From the NCBI GenBank assembly GCA_016840405.1, contig JAEOSK010000013.1, forward strand, positions 1 through 64,000: DNA of 64,000 bases. The letters run 5' to 3'. Positions 8,533 through 17,697 of the stretch are shown here, one piece after another. Position 1 is the first letter of the stretch, and each line of letters begins with the position of its first letter. This DNA is from Candidatus Hermodarchaeum yapensis (GTDB taxonomy: Archaea > Asgardarchaeota > Hermodarchaeia > Hermodarchaeales > Hermodarchaeaceae). Position numbers and translations under genes: made by a program. A model generated the notes under the pieces. That model worked only from the letters and a program-made list of their open reading frames with translations. It did not search any database and was not told the DNA's origin.

Positions 8533-8889
8533 TTAAATCAATGGAAAAATGAAACATAATAGACCGTCTGATGTGACACTAAGAAGCATGGAGCGCCGCC
8601 GTTGGCAGACAGCGTCAATCGTTTTAGGTAAATCGTCGTTATGTATCCAGCGAAGGAACGGTTTAATCCGCCACAACAGAGATTGGCGAGTAACCAGCGA
8701 CGGCTTTGTGTTTAGAAACTCATCCAAGTCCTCAACACTGATTTTATGCCACGGTTTGTTACAGAATTCCCCGAAGCTGTAAAGTGTGGATTTGTATTGA
8801 ACCCGTGTGCTTTTTGTAAACCGAGGATTTTTCAAGTACTTATCAACTAAATGGAAATCCGGCATAACACCATTAGCCATTGGCTCCAA
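8533..8889 (-). pseudogene. Truncated tyrosine recombinase (core-binding domain only)
   Basis: The 118 codons encode a SAM-like core-binding domain of the XerC/phage integrase family: STRVQYKSTLYSFGEFCNK, SVEDLDEFLNTKPSLVTRQSL, then WRIKPFLRWIHNDDLPKTIDAV. The catalytic domain with its Arg/His/Tyr residues is absent; the frame ends in unrelated residues, and I see no continuation in any frame to 8362. This is therefore a remnant of a mobile-element or chromosome-resolution recombinase. The first codon is TTG 8889; an ATG at 8880 is also possible. It ends the accessory stretch beginning near 4.5 kb. Confidence 0.6.
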
Positions 8890-9010
8890 ACGTTTAAAGT
8901 TTAAAACCGAATTTTCTTTTCTACAATTTTTCCAATGTAAGTTATCCTTTTAAGTAAAAACACCTCAACATTGGCAGAACCTTCTAAACTCTTAGATTAG
9001 GTGAAAACTA

Positions 9011-9331
9011 TTGGTAGATACTCCAAAAGAAGGCATAGAAGCCATGGCCGGAACCTTCGATCCTTCAGCGGCAGCCGGCTGGAATTGCGTTATCGAAATG
9101 GACATCCAAGGCGATCAGAAATACAACATTATTATCAAAGACCAGAAACTTGACTGGGGCGAAGGAGCTCCAGACAAGGCAGATCTCGTCATCAGTATTA
9201 GCAAAGACGACTGGATGGCCATCTCAAACGGCCAGCTCAACGCCGTCGCAGCCTTCATGTCTGGGAAGCTCAAGAGCCAAGGCGACATGAGCCACCTCAT
9301 GAAGTTGCAAAGCGTCTTCAAACTCGGCTAA
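9011..9331 (+). CDS. SCP2 sterol-binding domain protein
   Basis: The 106-residue protein is a single SCP2/sterol carrier domain. It has the typical order of FDPSAAAGWNCVIEMDIQG (first strands), a central ADLVISISKDDWMAISNGQL helix and the late AFMSGKLKSQGDMSHLMKLQSVF motif. Such stand-alone domains bind lipids or acyl-CoA in the cytosol, and in archaea their ligand is unknown. The start is TTG with AGGTGA about 7 nt upstream. A hairpin terminator follows at 9399. It is transcribed alone. Confidence 0.85.
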   Translation: MVDTPKEGIEAMAGTFDPSAAAGWNCVIEMDIQGDQKYNIIIKDQKLDWGEGAPDKADLVISISKDDWMAISNGQLNAVAAFMSGKLKSQGDMSHLMKLQSVFKLG

Positions 9332-9398
9332 ACAATTCGAAGTTCTGGATATTTCATCTATCCTTGCCGCTGTTAGCGGTGCTTGGATTCGAGCTAGA

Positions 9399-9420
9399 AG
9401 GGTGGAGTTCTGACCACCCT
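9399..9420 (+). terminator. Hairpin terminator after SCP2 gene
   Basis: AGGGTGG (9399-9405) and CCACCCT (9414-9420) form a perfect 7-bp stem with an 8-nt loop. A pyrimidine-rich CTCCTCTTTTT tract follows, consistent with transcript release. Confidence 0.55.
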
Positions 9421-9517
9421 CCTACTCCTCTTTTTATCCAAGTTGTTATTCGAACACACCAGAAATTAAAGACTGGAATTCTATTAGCTGTTTAGTGATG
9501 ACTATGTCCTATACGTA

Positions 9518-9718
9518 TTGTATCGTATGAAAGATGTGCTTGATGGAAAGGTTCAACCAGATAGCATTGAACCCCAGTATATTCTTGTGGGTGCTAAACA
9601 ATTATTGCCAGAGAAGTTTATGGAAGGCGTAAATTATTTTGCGAAATTTGGTTGGCGACCCGTAGGATATGGGAAGGAGGAATGGTATTTTCAGTGCCTA
9701 ATGGAGCGGGTGGAATAA
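9518..9718 (+). CDS. Small protein, DUF4177-like
   Basis: This 66-residue protein ends with AKFGWRPVGYGKEEWYFQCLMER. That resembles the alternating-strand pattern of DUF4177-type small proteins, in which a helix is followed by GWxPV and a terminal strand. The assignment is weak. The TTG at 9518 is the longest start; ATG 9527 would give MKDVLDGK. No clear ribosome site is visible for either. It converges with the aminotransferase gene. Confidence 0.45.
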   Translation: MYRMKDVLDGKVQPDSIEPQYILVGAKQLLPEKFMEGVNYFAKFGWRPVGYGKEEWYFQCLMERVE

Positions 9719-9737
9719 AACCCTTCAAATATTCGAG

Positions 9738-11081
9738 TTATTTCACGCGATTAACAGCTTTAGCAAAGCGTTCAAGAGCAAGGTCTATTTGTTCAACAGT
9801 TATGTTGAGAGGGGCTAGGAACCTAACAGCGTTTCGCCCAGCACCGAGTACCCAAAGCTTTTCCCTTTTAACACAGTTGGCAACGACTTCGTCGCGACGT
9901 TTCGGATCAATGGCGTTGGATTCACGATCAGTAACTATTTCTACTGCGCACATGAGTCCGCGACCACGAACATCGCCAATAATCTTACTATTTTCTTGAA
10001 TGTCGCGAAGCCCTGCGAGGAGTTGAACTCCACGGTTTTCGGCGTTTTCAAGGAGTCGATCCCGTTCTATCGTTCGGAGAACAGACAGAGAGATTAGGGC
10101 TACGTAGGGTTCTGCACCAAAAGTTTCTGAATGCCGGCTGAAGTCAGTATACAGGGGTTTGGGTCCAATGCAAGCCCCAAAGGGGAATCCGCCACCGAGA
10201 GCTTTGGCTGTGCAGATGTAATCAGGGACAACGTCAGCGTGCTCGATAGCCCACCATTTACCCGTACGTCCAAGGCCTGATTGAATTTCATCTGAGACAA
10301 TGGGCGTTTCATAGTCATCAGCAAGCTTTCGAAGAGCTTTGAGCCATTTGATTGGAGCTGGAAGGAACCCACCTTCCCCGCAGATTGGTTCAACAAAAAT
10401 CCCAGCAAGGTCAATGCCTTCACATTCAATGCTATCCCGTAGATAGTCTAAACATTCTAGGCTGCAGTCTGCTTCGTGTTGCTTGAATGGACAACGGAAA
10501 CAGTAGGGGTAGGGTCCGCGAACAACATCTAGCCCTTGGGGAAAGAAGTCTCTATGGGCATGTTTGCTTGCCGTTAATGCCAAGGCATATCCTGTTCGTC
10601 CATGGAATGCGGGACGAAAGGCGACAAATCGATGGCGATGGCGAGTATCCATTAGTGATTTCACGGCGGATTCCACAGCTCTCCCGCCACTTGTCGTGAA
10701 AAATACTTCTTTCTCAAAATCACCAGGGGTCAGACCAATAAGGCGTTCGGCGAGTAGAGTTTGTGGAACCACATCAAAATCTTGTCCAGGAATTTCGCGT
10801 AAATAGTTCTGGATGCGTTGTTCAAAATCGCGAATAGCAGAGCTTCGGAATCCGAGGGCGCGAACAGCAACGCCCGCGGTCATATCCAAGTACTGGTTTC
10901 CTTTGAGGTCATAGATCCAGGGACCTTCTCCTTGGGTATGGTCGACCACGGGGTAGATATCGCGGCTTTGGGTGGTTTTCGCGATGACTTTTTCGGAGCG
11001 TTCAATCCATTCTTTACTGCTCTTTGTAATGGGCAGGTCAGGGCACAATTCTTTGAGGAGTTCTTCTGCATCTCGTTTCAT
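9738..11081 (-). CDS. Class III aminotransferase, 4-aminobutyrate aminotransferase family
   Basis: This is a 447-residue PLP enzyme of fold type I. The PLP lysine is Lys293 in TAKALGGGFPFG, and SDEIQSGLGRTGKWWA supplies the cofactor-ring aspartate. A cysteine-rich insert PYCFRCPFKQHEADCSLEC near 192-210 is typical of the archaeal GABA-aminotransferase-like subgroup, which includes ornithine aminotransferases and amino-acid racemases. The reaction is therefore amino-group transfer from, or racemization of, an omega- or alpha-amino acid; I cannot choose between them. It is a single minus-strand gene divergent from the UbiA gene. Confidence 0.82.
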   Translation of the reverse strand: MKRDAEELLKELCPDLPITKSSKEWIERSEKVIAKTTQSRDIYPVVDHTQGEGPWIYDLKGNQYLDMTAGVAVRALGFRSSAIRDFEQRIQNYLREIPGQDFDVVPQTLLAERLIGLTPGDFEKEVFFTTSGGRAVESAVKSLMDTRHRHRFVAFRPAFHGRTGYALALTASKHAHRDFFPQGLDVVRGPYPYCFRCPFKQHEADCSLECLDYLRDSIECEGIDLAGIFVEPICGEGGFLPAPIKWLKALRKLADDYETPIVSDEIQSGLGRTGKWWAIEHADVVPDYICTAKALGGGFPFGACIGPKPLYTDFSRHSETFGAEPYVALISLSVLRTIERDRLLENAENRGVQLLAGLRDIQENSKIIGDVRGRGLMCAVEIVTDRESNAIDPKRRDEVVANCVKREKLWVLGAGRNAVRFLAPLNITVEQIDLALERFAKAVNRVK

Positions 11082-11203
11082 GAGGTGTAATCACCATTTG
11101 AAAACCATTACTGCGGTAACAGGAAATGTCTCAGTCTATTTAAGTCCGTGCCATTGGATAATTAATAATCACTCTTTGTGTAGTGGCATTCAGACTTGAA
11201 GAG

Positions 11204-11210
11204 TTATATA
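11204..11210 (+). promoter_or_regulatory. TATA box of the UbiA gene
   Basis: TTATATA is centred 30 nt before ATG 11237, and no Shine-Dalgarno precedes that ATG. This is the arrangement of a leaderless archaeal transcript. Confidence 0.5.
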
Positions 11211-11236
11211 CAGACTTACTGCTTTGAGTAGTTGCT

Positions 11237-12748
11237 ATGAAAAGCAGTAACCGACCCAAGACCGTTGGTTTTTTTCTGGTAGGATTTGGACTGGTAATCT
11301 TGTGTATGCTCATTGAATTCATTCTTGGAGCAATTCTGCCCAATGAAGTAATGCACTGGTTGTACGTAAATGGAGTATTTGTACTTCTGATCATTCTATT
11401 ATTGGCCAGCGGTCTCCTTTTCCTTAGACGAAGTCTACTCGGTCATTGGCGATACCTGTATGATAGTGTCATTTACGTGATTGCTAGTGTAATTTGCTTG
11501 GCTTCGGCAGTTCAAACAATTATTGGACTTCAGGTGGGTCATCCATGGTTGGAGTTGGCAGAAACCAATCCAATTCTAATGAATGTACTCTGGATGTTTA
11601 TTCTCCCACCCCTGAACCCTTTCACAACTGTTGCCTTGGGTGTGTTATTCTCAACTTTGGCTTGGTCTAACTATCGATTTGAACCAATCCACGTGTTATT
11701 CATCGATGCAACAAGAGAAAGACAAGTAAGAGCAGATCACTCGTATCACTGGTGGGAGCTTCTTGGAGGTTTAACCCGCGTTTCAGTGTGGCTTGGGTCA
11801 ATTTTTCTTCTTATTCTGAGTTTTCTCATTCTTGGCAGTCCTCCCCTTAGCGTTCCACCAAACATTCCGTTGTATGTTCCTCTCACGTGGATTCAGCTCC
11901 TTGTTGGTATCATCTCGGTGAGTTTCCTTAATTCTGCTGCGTTTATCGTCAATCAGATGGGAGATGTAGATACAGATCGGTTTCATTCTGAGAAAGCGAA
12001 TCTACCTATCAGTTCAAGAAGGATAAGACGTCGAACTGTCGGACTGCTGGTGGGGATTTTCACTATTTTGGGGATTGTTCTTGCTAGAGTTGTTGGAGTT
12101 TTTTTCTTCGGTGTGATGCTTTTTATTTTCTTTTTTGCTGCGATCTATTCATTTCCTCCCATTAGGCTTAAAGGGCGACCTATTTTTGACTTGGTAATGA
12201 TTGGTTTTGCGTTTGGGACTTGGGCAGTTCTTGCTGCATGGGCAGTTCTAGCATCCGTACCCTTCTCTGGATCCGGTCCTGGAGTACCGTTTGTGCTTCT
12301 TTTCGGAGCAGGATTATTTTATGCGGGAACTCATGGGATTCATACGGCTTCTGATTATCAAGCGGATGCCCAGGCGGGAGTGAATACGTCGGCAGTGTTT
12401 CTAGGACCAAAGCGGGCCTCGAATTTGGGAATTGTGTTAATTGCTTTTGGTATGCTTTTGCTTTATGTTGCTGTGGGATATTTCACACACTTATTTTGGT
12501 ATGGGCTTCTCAAATACCGGAGTATCTTTCTGCTCATTTTTTGTGGTCTTCCTTTCTTTGCCCTTTTACAGCAATTTCGAGTCAGACAACTAACTGAAAA
12601 GAGACGAGAGGAGATTTTGTGGTGGTTGCAAAGAAAAGGGCGAGTGGTTTCCTATCTGTTCTTTTTCATTCTTGTAATCTATTTACTATTCTATGTCTTC
12701 CTCTTCTATCCTGTGTACTATCCAAGTTATCTTTTTCCTTGGAGCTAG
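11237..12748 (+). CDS. UbiA-family prenyltransferase with N-terminal membrane extension
   Basis: UbiA enzymes move a prenyl chain onto an acceptor inside the membrane, for example in archaeal ether lipid or quinone synthesis. Here the first aspartate motif is NQMGDVDTD (Asn239, Asp243, Asp247) and the second is SDYQADAQAG near residue 374. The UbiA core covers about residues 185-500 with eight to nine membrane helices. The first 180 residues add four to five helices not found in standard 290-residue UbiA proteins. The substrate is undetermined. The next gene, a HAD phosphatase, starts only 16 nt after the stop, so the two are probably cotranscribed. Confidence 0.78.
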   Translation: MKSSNRPKTVGFFLVGFGLVILCMLIEFILGAILPNEVMHWLYVNGVFVLLIILLLASGLLFLRRSLLGHWRYLYDSVIYVIASVICLASAVQTIIGLQVGHPWLELAETNPILMNVLWMFILPPLNPFTTVALGVLFSTLAWSNYRFEPIHVLFIDATRERQVRADHSYHWWELLGGLTRVSVWLGSIFLLILSFLILGSPPLSVPPNIPLYVPLTWIQLLVGIISVSFLNSAAFIVNQMGDVDTDRFHSEKANLPISSRRIRRRTVGLLVGIFTILGIVLARVVGVFFFGVMLFIFFFAAIYSFPPIRLKGRPIFDLVMIGFAFGTWAVLAAWAVLASVPFSGSGPGVPFVLLFGAGLFYAGTHGIHTASDYQADAQAGVNTSAVFLGPKRASNLGIVLIAFGMLLLYVAVGYFTHLFWYGLLKYRSIFLLIFCGLPFFALLQQFRVRQLTEKRREEILWWLQRKGRVVSYLFFFILVIYLLFYVFLFYPVYYPSYLFPWS

Positions 12749-12764
12749 TGATTCACGTCGTTTA

Positions 12765-13490
12765 ATGAAGGAGGAGTACCAAAACTTTTTCCACACTTAC
12801 CACATTGATGACGGCTGTGAAGTTACTGTGTCAGCTCGGGGATTAATTGCTTTCGACTTGGATGGAACCTTAGTTCGGATTTGGAGTGCATGGAGCTGGA
12901 TTCATCGACTCCTTGGGACTCTTGAAGCAGCGAAGCCCAGTGCCGATCGTTACTACGCTGGAGAAATTGATTATACTAAGTGGGCAGAACTTGATGTCGA
13001 GTTGTGGCACGGCGTTCCGTTGAGTCGTATTGAACAAGCTATCCAAGAGGGGTTAGAATTCATCCCAAATGCTGCAGAGCTCGTTGAAACCTTGCAGGAG
13101 TTTGGATTCACTACTGCGATTATTAGTTCGGGTCTAGCAGTGTTTGCGGATAGAGCGAAGGAAGAACTCGGTATTGAAATTAGTCGAGCTAACAAATTGA
13201 AAACGAATGAGAAGGGTCGAATCTGTGGTGTTGAAGTTCACGTAGCCTTCGATAACAAAGACCAAGTTCTGAAGGAGATTGCAAATGATCTAGGAATCCA
13301 ACTATCGCAGTGTGCTGCCATTGGTGATTCCCGCAATGACATTCCAATGTTTAACATCGTAGGGTTTTCAATTGCATTTAATCCTTCAGCTGCAGAAGTG
13401 GCGAATGCGGCATCCACTATTGTTCAGAGTGAAAACGCCTTGGATTTACTTCCTCCATTGCAGAGTTATTTTCAGCTAGCACCCGAGTAG
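12765..13490 (+). CDS. HAD-family phosphatase, SerB-like
   Basis: The protein has the HAD nucleophile motif AFDLDGTLV, motif II TTAIISSGLAVFAD, a lysine region at FDNKDQVLKEI and motif IV AIGDSRNDIPMF. This order and the IISSG form are those of phosphoserine phosphatase-like enzymes with a helical cap (WSWIHRLLGTL to EGLEFI). I start it at ATG 12765, giving 241 residues, because the longer frame from 12693 overlaps the UbiA gene; GTG 12828, just before the first motif, is another option. Close coupling to UbiA suggests dephosphorylation of a prenyl or lipid intermediate, but that is inference only. Confidence 0.78.
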   Translation: MKEEYQNFFHTYHIDDGCEVTVSARGLIAFDLDGTLVRIWSAWSWIHRLLGTLEAAKPSADRYYAGEIDYTKWAELDVELWHGVPLSRIEQAIQEGLEFIPNAAELVETLQEFGFTTAIISSGLAVFADRAKEELGIEISRANKLKTNEKGRICGVEVHVAFDNKDQVLKEIANDLGIQLSQCAAIGDSRNDIPMFNIVGFSIAFNPSAAEVANAASTIVQSENALDLLPPLQSYFQLAPE

Positions 13491-13594
13491 TGTGCGTGGC
13501 ATACAAAATAGCTAGACTTTAATGTGAGAATTGTGCGGTAAACAGAACCATCTTTTATGGGTGGGATTCGACTTCCATTAGGGAGTGTGCGAAT

Positions 13595-15349
13595 ATGAGT
13601 CAGCGAACGCTAATTGATGCAAGTATGGGTCGTATAAAGGCAGATGTGGTCATCACCGATGTTCAGCCTATCGATGTAATTTCAAGAGAGATCCTCGAGG
13701 GCGGGATCGCCATTAAGGAGAATTCGATCTGTCGCATTGGTGATGTGAAAGACCTCATCGGAACCAAGACTAAGGTAATCAAGGGCCGTGGACGATATGC
13801 AGCCCCGGCTTTCATCGAATCACATATTCATGTCGAAAGCACGATGTTGACTCTCACAGAATTCGCTCGCGCTGCAATCCCCCACGGAACAGGCACCGCG
13901 ATTATTGACCCGCATGAGATGGCAAACGTCTCTGGTATCCGCGGATTGGAAATTTTAATGGAAGAGGCACGCAACCTTCCCCTTCGAATTCTGATGGAAG
14001 TTCCAAGCTGCGTACCAGCAGCGTCACCTGAATTGGAAACTGCGGGAGCCCGTCTGGATGCGTTTACGATTGATCGTCTTCTTCAAGATCCCATGGTAGT
14101 TGGTTTGGGTGAGGTTATGAATGTCCCAGCGGTGTTGAATAACGATGAGGACATTCATCTGAAAATCCAATTTGCCCGGAGCCAAGGTAAGGTCGTGGAA
14201 GGTCATGCTCCTGGATTAACTGGAAAACGACTTAACGCGTATATTGCTGCAGGTATTATGTCGGACCATGAATGTGAAACAGCCGAAGAAGCGGTTGAGC
14301 GACTTCGAATGGGAATGACCATCATGGCTCGTGAGGGATCCATTGCACGAAATATGGTGGACATACTTCTCCCATTGTATAAGGAAGGACGGGATTTACG
14401 GCATTGTACAATTTGTTCCGATGATATGTCTCCAGTCGAGTTGGCCGATATTGGTCACCTTGACCGCAGCCTTCGTCGGGCGATTGATGCGGGTATTGAC
14501 CCACTTGTTGCTATTCAATTAGTCACTTCGAATCCAGCACGATTTTTTAATTTGTCGAGGTTAGGACATCTTGCGCCTGGTAATGTGGGTGATATCGTTC
14601 TTCTTGATGACCTTAAGAAAATTGACGTTAGTTTGGTGCTGCACCGTGGACGTGTTGTGGCGAAGAATGGACGGCTCACTGCGAAACTTCCTCGTTTTCA
14701 ATACCCTCCAGACTTGACCCATACTATTCGTTTTGGTGCAATCCCCACTGTGTTACATTACATGGTATCTGCTAAGGATGGAAAACACAAGGTTCGGGTT
14801 ATCCATGCACGCGATGGGAGTCTTATTACTAGCGCTGAAACCCACACACTTACAGCCTCAGATGGATACGTCCACCCCGACTTAGACAAGGATATTACGA
14901 CCATAGCTGTCACTGAAAGATACATGAAAGGTGGAAATATCGGAGTAGGATTCATTCGTGGTTTTGGCATCAAGGAGGGGGCAATTGCTAGCAGTATAGC
15001 TCATGATTGTCACAATATCATAACAGTTGCTACAACGCCCGAAGATGCCCTGATGGCTGTTAGTACCGTTTCGCAAGGTAATGGAGGAATTGCAGCTGTA
15101 AACGGTCGAAAGATATTAGCCACGTTGCCCCTACCCATTGCTGGGATAATTACCGATGAACCAGTGGACAAAGTAGCTCGAAAACTACAAGCAGTACGTA
15201 AAGCAGCTAGTGACTTAGGGTGTCAACTCGAGCATCCCTTCCTAACTTTAAGTTTCATGGCTTTGCCCGTTATTCCCGAACTTCGAATCACTGATAAAGG
15301 ACTGGTTGATGCCGAGGAAATGAAAGTTGTCCCCGTTCTCCTCGATTAA
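13595..15349 (+). CDS. ade: Adenine deaminase
   Basis: This enzyme hydrolyses adenine to hypoxanthine and ammonia in purine salvage. The 584 residues match the amidohydrolase-superfamily adenine deaminase in length and order. The metal ligands lie in ESHIHVESTM, the IIDPHEMANVSG motif follows, then the EGHAPGLTGK histidine, SDHECETAEEAVE, and a late ICSDD aspartate. The C-terminal domain contains the characteristic GFGIKEGAIASSIAHDCHNI. ATG 13595 is preceded by AGGGAGTG about 8 nt upstream. It stands between the HAD phosphatase and a small membrane protein on the same strand, each with its own leader. Confidence 0.93.
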   Translation: MSQRTLIDASMGRIKADVVITDVQPIDVISREILEGGIAIKENSICRIGDVKDLIGTKTKVIKGRGRYAAPAFIESHIHVESTMLTLTEFARAAIPHGTGTAIIDPHEMANVSGIRGLEILMEEARNLPLRILMEVPSCVPAASPELETAGARLDAFTIDRLLQDPMVVGLGEVMNVPAVLNNDEDIHLKIQFARSQGKVVEGHAPGLTGKRLNAYIAAGIMSDHECETAEEAVERLRMGMTIMAREGSIARNMVDILLPLYKEGRDLRHCTICSDDMSPVELADIGHLDRSLRRAIDAGIDPLVAIQLVTSNPARFFNLSRLGHLAPGNVGDIVLLDDLKKIDVSLVLHRGRVVAKNGRLTAKLPRFQYPPDLTHTIRFGAIPTVLHYMVSAKDGKHKVRVIHARDGSLITSAETHTLTASDGYVHPDLDKDITTIAVTERYMKGGNIGVGFIRGFGIKEGAIASSIAHDCHNIITVATTPEDALMAVSTVSQGNGGIAAVNGRKILATLPLPIAGIITDEPVDKVARKLQAVRKAASDLGCQLEHPFLTLSFMALPVIPELRITDKGLVDAEEMKVVPVLLD

Positions 15350-15467
15350 CCGCTCTTTTGGGGAAACCATCCAAGAAACTTGAGGAACAAATTCGAAACC
15401 TGCCTGACTCCAAATCCTTTTTAGGCTCAATTCATAAACGACCTATAGAACGGAGGACCAAGTTGAA

Positions 15468-16139
15468 ATGTCATTAACACTAATCCTCGCAAACTTAGCA
15501 CCCTTATTCCTTGCATTAGGATCCATTGCAGCCTTTGCTTGGTTCCTTGATAACCTGATGGGTCCAGCTTATCGCGCAAGTGGTGGAAGCAAGAAAGAAG
15601 AGGAATCGGAAAAACCCGCTGAACCCAGCATTGATTGGCGACGCGGTCTTGTCCGTCTCATCGGATTAATTGGGATTCCCATGGGAATCCTTTGCTTTGC
15701 TTCATTGGTGTCAATAGTGCTTAATCCTGGGTTGACCCCCTACGGTGACCTCTTGACACTAGCCCTTCTCGCTTGGGTAGGAATTGCTATGTTCCTTACA
15801 CCAATCAATAAACTCCCTTGGGCTGCGTTAATCGGTGTGGTCGCAGGGATTATTGCTGTCATCGCAACAGCAGCATTAAGCCCCATAATTCCAGACTTCA
15901 TCACAGGACAAATACCCCTCAACTACATTCTAATAGCGATTTTCATTATAGTCGGCGTTATCGTGTTTACCCTGTTTAAATGGGCGGAAAACATCATCGA
16001 CCTTCTTACAACGGTATTAGGGTCACGACCTGCCTTGTTACTTCTAGCTTTCATCGCTATGGCCCAAGCCATTGCTCTCCCAGTGGTATGGCTCGCATTT
16101 GGTGGAGGTGGCGGCCTACTCTGGTTCTTCATCCATTAG
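15468..16139 (+). CDS. Membrane protein, unknown (about six helices)
   Basis: I do not recognise this 223-residue protein. A first hydrophobic helix (LILANLAPLFLALGSIAAFAW) is followed by a charged loop rich in Lys and Glu (GGSKKEEESEKPAEP) and then about five more helices, ending with a glycine-rich VVWLAFGGGGGLLWFF. A GGAGG ribosome site lies 11 nt before ATG 15468. It converges with the permease gene at 16142; only two bases separate the two stop codons. Confidence 0.65.
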   Translation: MSLTLILANLAPLFLALGSIAAFAWFLDNLMGPAYRASGGSKKEEESEKPAEPSIDWRRGLVRLIGLIGIPMGILCFASLVSIVLNPGLTPYGDLLTLALLAWVGIAMFLTPINKLPWAALIGVVAGIIAVIATAALSPIIPDFITGQIPLNYILIAIFIIVGVIVFTLFKWAENIIDLLTTVLGSRPALLLLAFIAMAQAIALPVVWLAFGGGGGLLWFFIH

Positions 16140-16141
16140 AT

Positions 16142-17566
16142 TCAAGTAAAGTTAAGTGGAGCCGGAATCGGTAAGAAGAACAAGCGAAACAGAAGATAAC
16201 CTGATCCTACCAATAAGAACATAATGAACATAATCATTCCAACACGCAAAAACCGACCATAATCAATGGGACGATTCTCTCTTTCAGCAACTGTCATCGT
16301 CATCACATTCGCAACACTAGCAATGGGAGTCAAAGCACCGCCTAATACAGCACCAGTAATAAGAGCACTCCAAATGCCTCCAGCCGCCGAAGCCCCACTA
16401 AACGCAGCCAAATCTCGTGCCACTGGGATTAGCGTTGCCGTGACAGGAATATTATCGATAGCTCCACTAGTAAATCCTGTTATCCACAACATAGTCAACA
16501 TCGCAAGTGCTGGATCGCCCCCTGTAATATTTTGGACAACGACACCAATATTGTAGAGTACCCAAAATTCTTCCATGCATCCAACGATCATGAAGAGTCC
16601 AATGAAGAAGAAGAGAGCGGTCCAATCGACCTCGCGGAAAATCCGGTTTGATGGAATCCCACTTAACAATACAAAGAGCATAGCCATGACAAAGGCAACA
16701 ACCCACGTTAATCCGATTGAACCAAAGATGATAAACCCGATAATCATTACAATAAAGAGGATGGCTGTCCGATAGAAGACATTCCGATCTTCAACCATCG
16801 TCCAGGCATCCAGAGCCATTAGATCGGATACACGACTTTTTCGTGGCGTAATGAAGTCTCGACGAAAAATTCGCATTGAAACGAGAATTGTTGCCCCAAG
16901 AAGTATGATACCCAAAGGTAACAGATTCTGTGCAAACCACAAGAAATCATAGAACGTTACTCCGGCAACGAGCATCGTTGGAACACTCGCAATTACTGTG
17001 GTGATACCACCAACATTACCACACATGGCAGTAGAAATCAAGTACGCCATGGGATTTTGTTCAAGCGCATCACAAGCAAGTATAATCAAGGGTCCAATGA
17101 TGAGAACTGTCGTGGCAATAGCTGTTGACATAAGAAACGTAATAGCACAGAAGATGACCAAGAGATATCGAGGATTTCCTTTGCTGAAGCTGAGGGCTTT
17201 TACTGCAATAAATTGGAAGAGCCCTGAGTCTTTGGCAATTTCGGTAATCACCATTAGTGCAAGAATGACGATGATTGTGGGTAGGTCAATCCATTCGGTG
17301 AAGAAATGTCCAAATACTTCGGCAGTGAAGAATGGGTTATCCGTATACCACTGAGCTTGCTCTAACAGTCCTAGGCTTGTATAGGTCTCTACTTGGTGAA
17401 GGTGCCACGTTGGCCAGATTTGCCACAAGTAGATGATGGCTAAAGAGGCACCAATGAGAGCAGCGATAGTGTGATCAACAACGTCGAAAGTGATAAGCAA
17501 AATCACAGCGATAAAGATTAAGATGATTACAACCGCAGGGAATATCATAAATATCGTGGATTGCAT
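16142..17566 (-). CDS. ArsB/NhaD/citrate-type anion permease (copy 1)
   Basis: This 474-residue polytopic protein belongs to the ion transporter superfamily containing ArsB, NhaD and the P protein. It opens with a helix ending in DVVDHTIAALIGASLA, has the TAIATTVLIIGPLIILACDAL and CGNVGGITTVIASVPTMLVAG re-entrant signatures, and repeats the pattern in the second half with TSGAIDNIPVTATLIP and GGALTPIASVANVM. About 12 helices are expected. The transported ion is not determinable. A related copy lies directly upstream at 17698 on the same strand. Confidence 0.83.
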   Translation of the reverse strand: MQSTIFMIFPAVVIILIFIAVILLITFDVVDHTIAALIGASLAIIYLWQIWPTWHLHQVETYTSLGLLEQAQWYTDNPFFTAEVFGHFFTEWIDLPTIIVILALMVITEIAKDSGLFQFIAVKALSFSKGNPRYLLVIFCAITFLMSTAIATTVLIIGPLIILACDALEQNPMAYLISTAMCGNVGGITTVIASVPTMLVAGVTFYDFLWFAQNLLPLGIILLGATILVSMRIFRRDFITPRKSRVSDLMALDAWTMVEDRNVFYRTAILFIVMIIGFIIFGSIGLTWVVAFVMAMLFVLLSGIPSNRIFREVDWTALFFFIGLFMIVGCMEEFWVLYNIGVVVQNITGGDPALAMLTMLWITGFTSGAIDNIPVTATLIPVARDLAAFSGASAAGGIWSALITGAVLGGALTPIASVANVMTMTVAERENRPIDYGRFLRVGMIMFIMFLLVGSGYLLFRLFFLPIPAPLNFT

Positions 17567-17697
17567 GCTTCATCGCCTGTGACCCATTACAAAAATCATT
17601 CAAGCAATGATGTTGTTTGAGTCTCTAGATTCCTTTAATGCAACCCTGCACAAAAGCTTTTCACTCGTTTTCTTTCAAATTTTAGGGCGTATGGGGA

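Noticed and set aside
11689-11700. CCACGTGTTA copy inside the UbiA gene
   Set aside because: It is within coding sequence away from any promoter, so it is probably chance.
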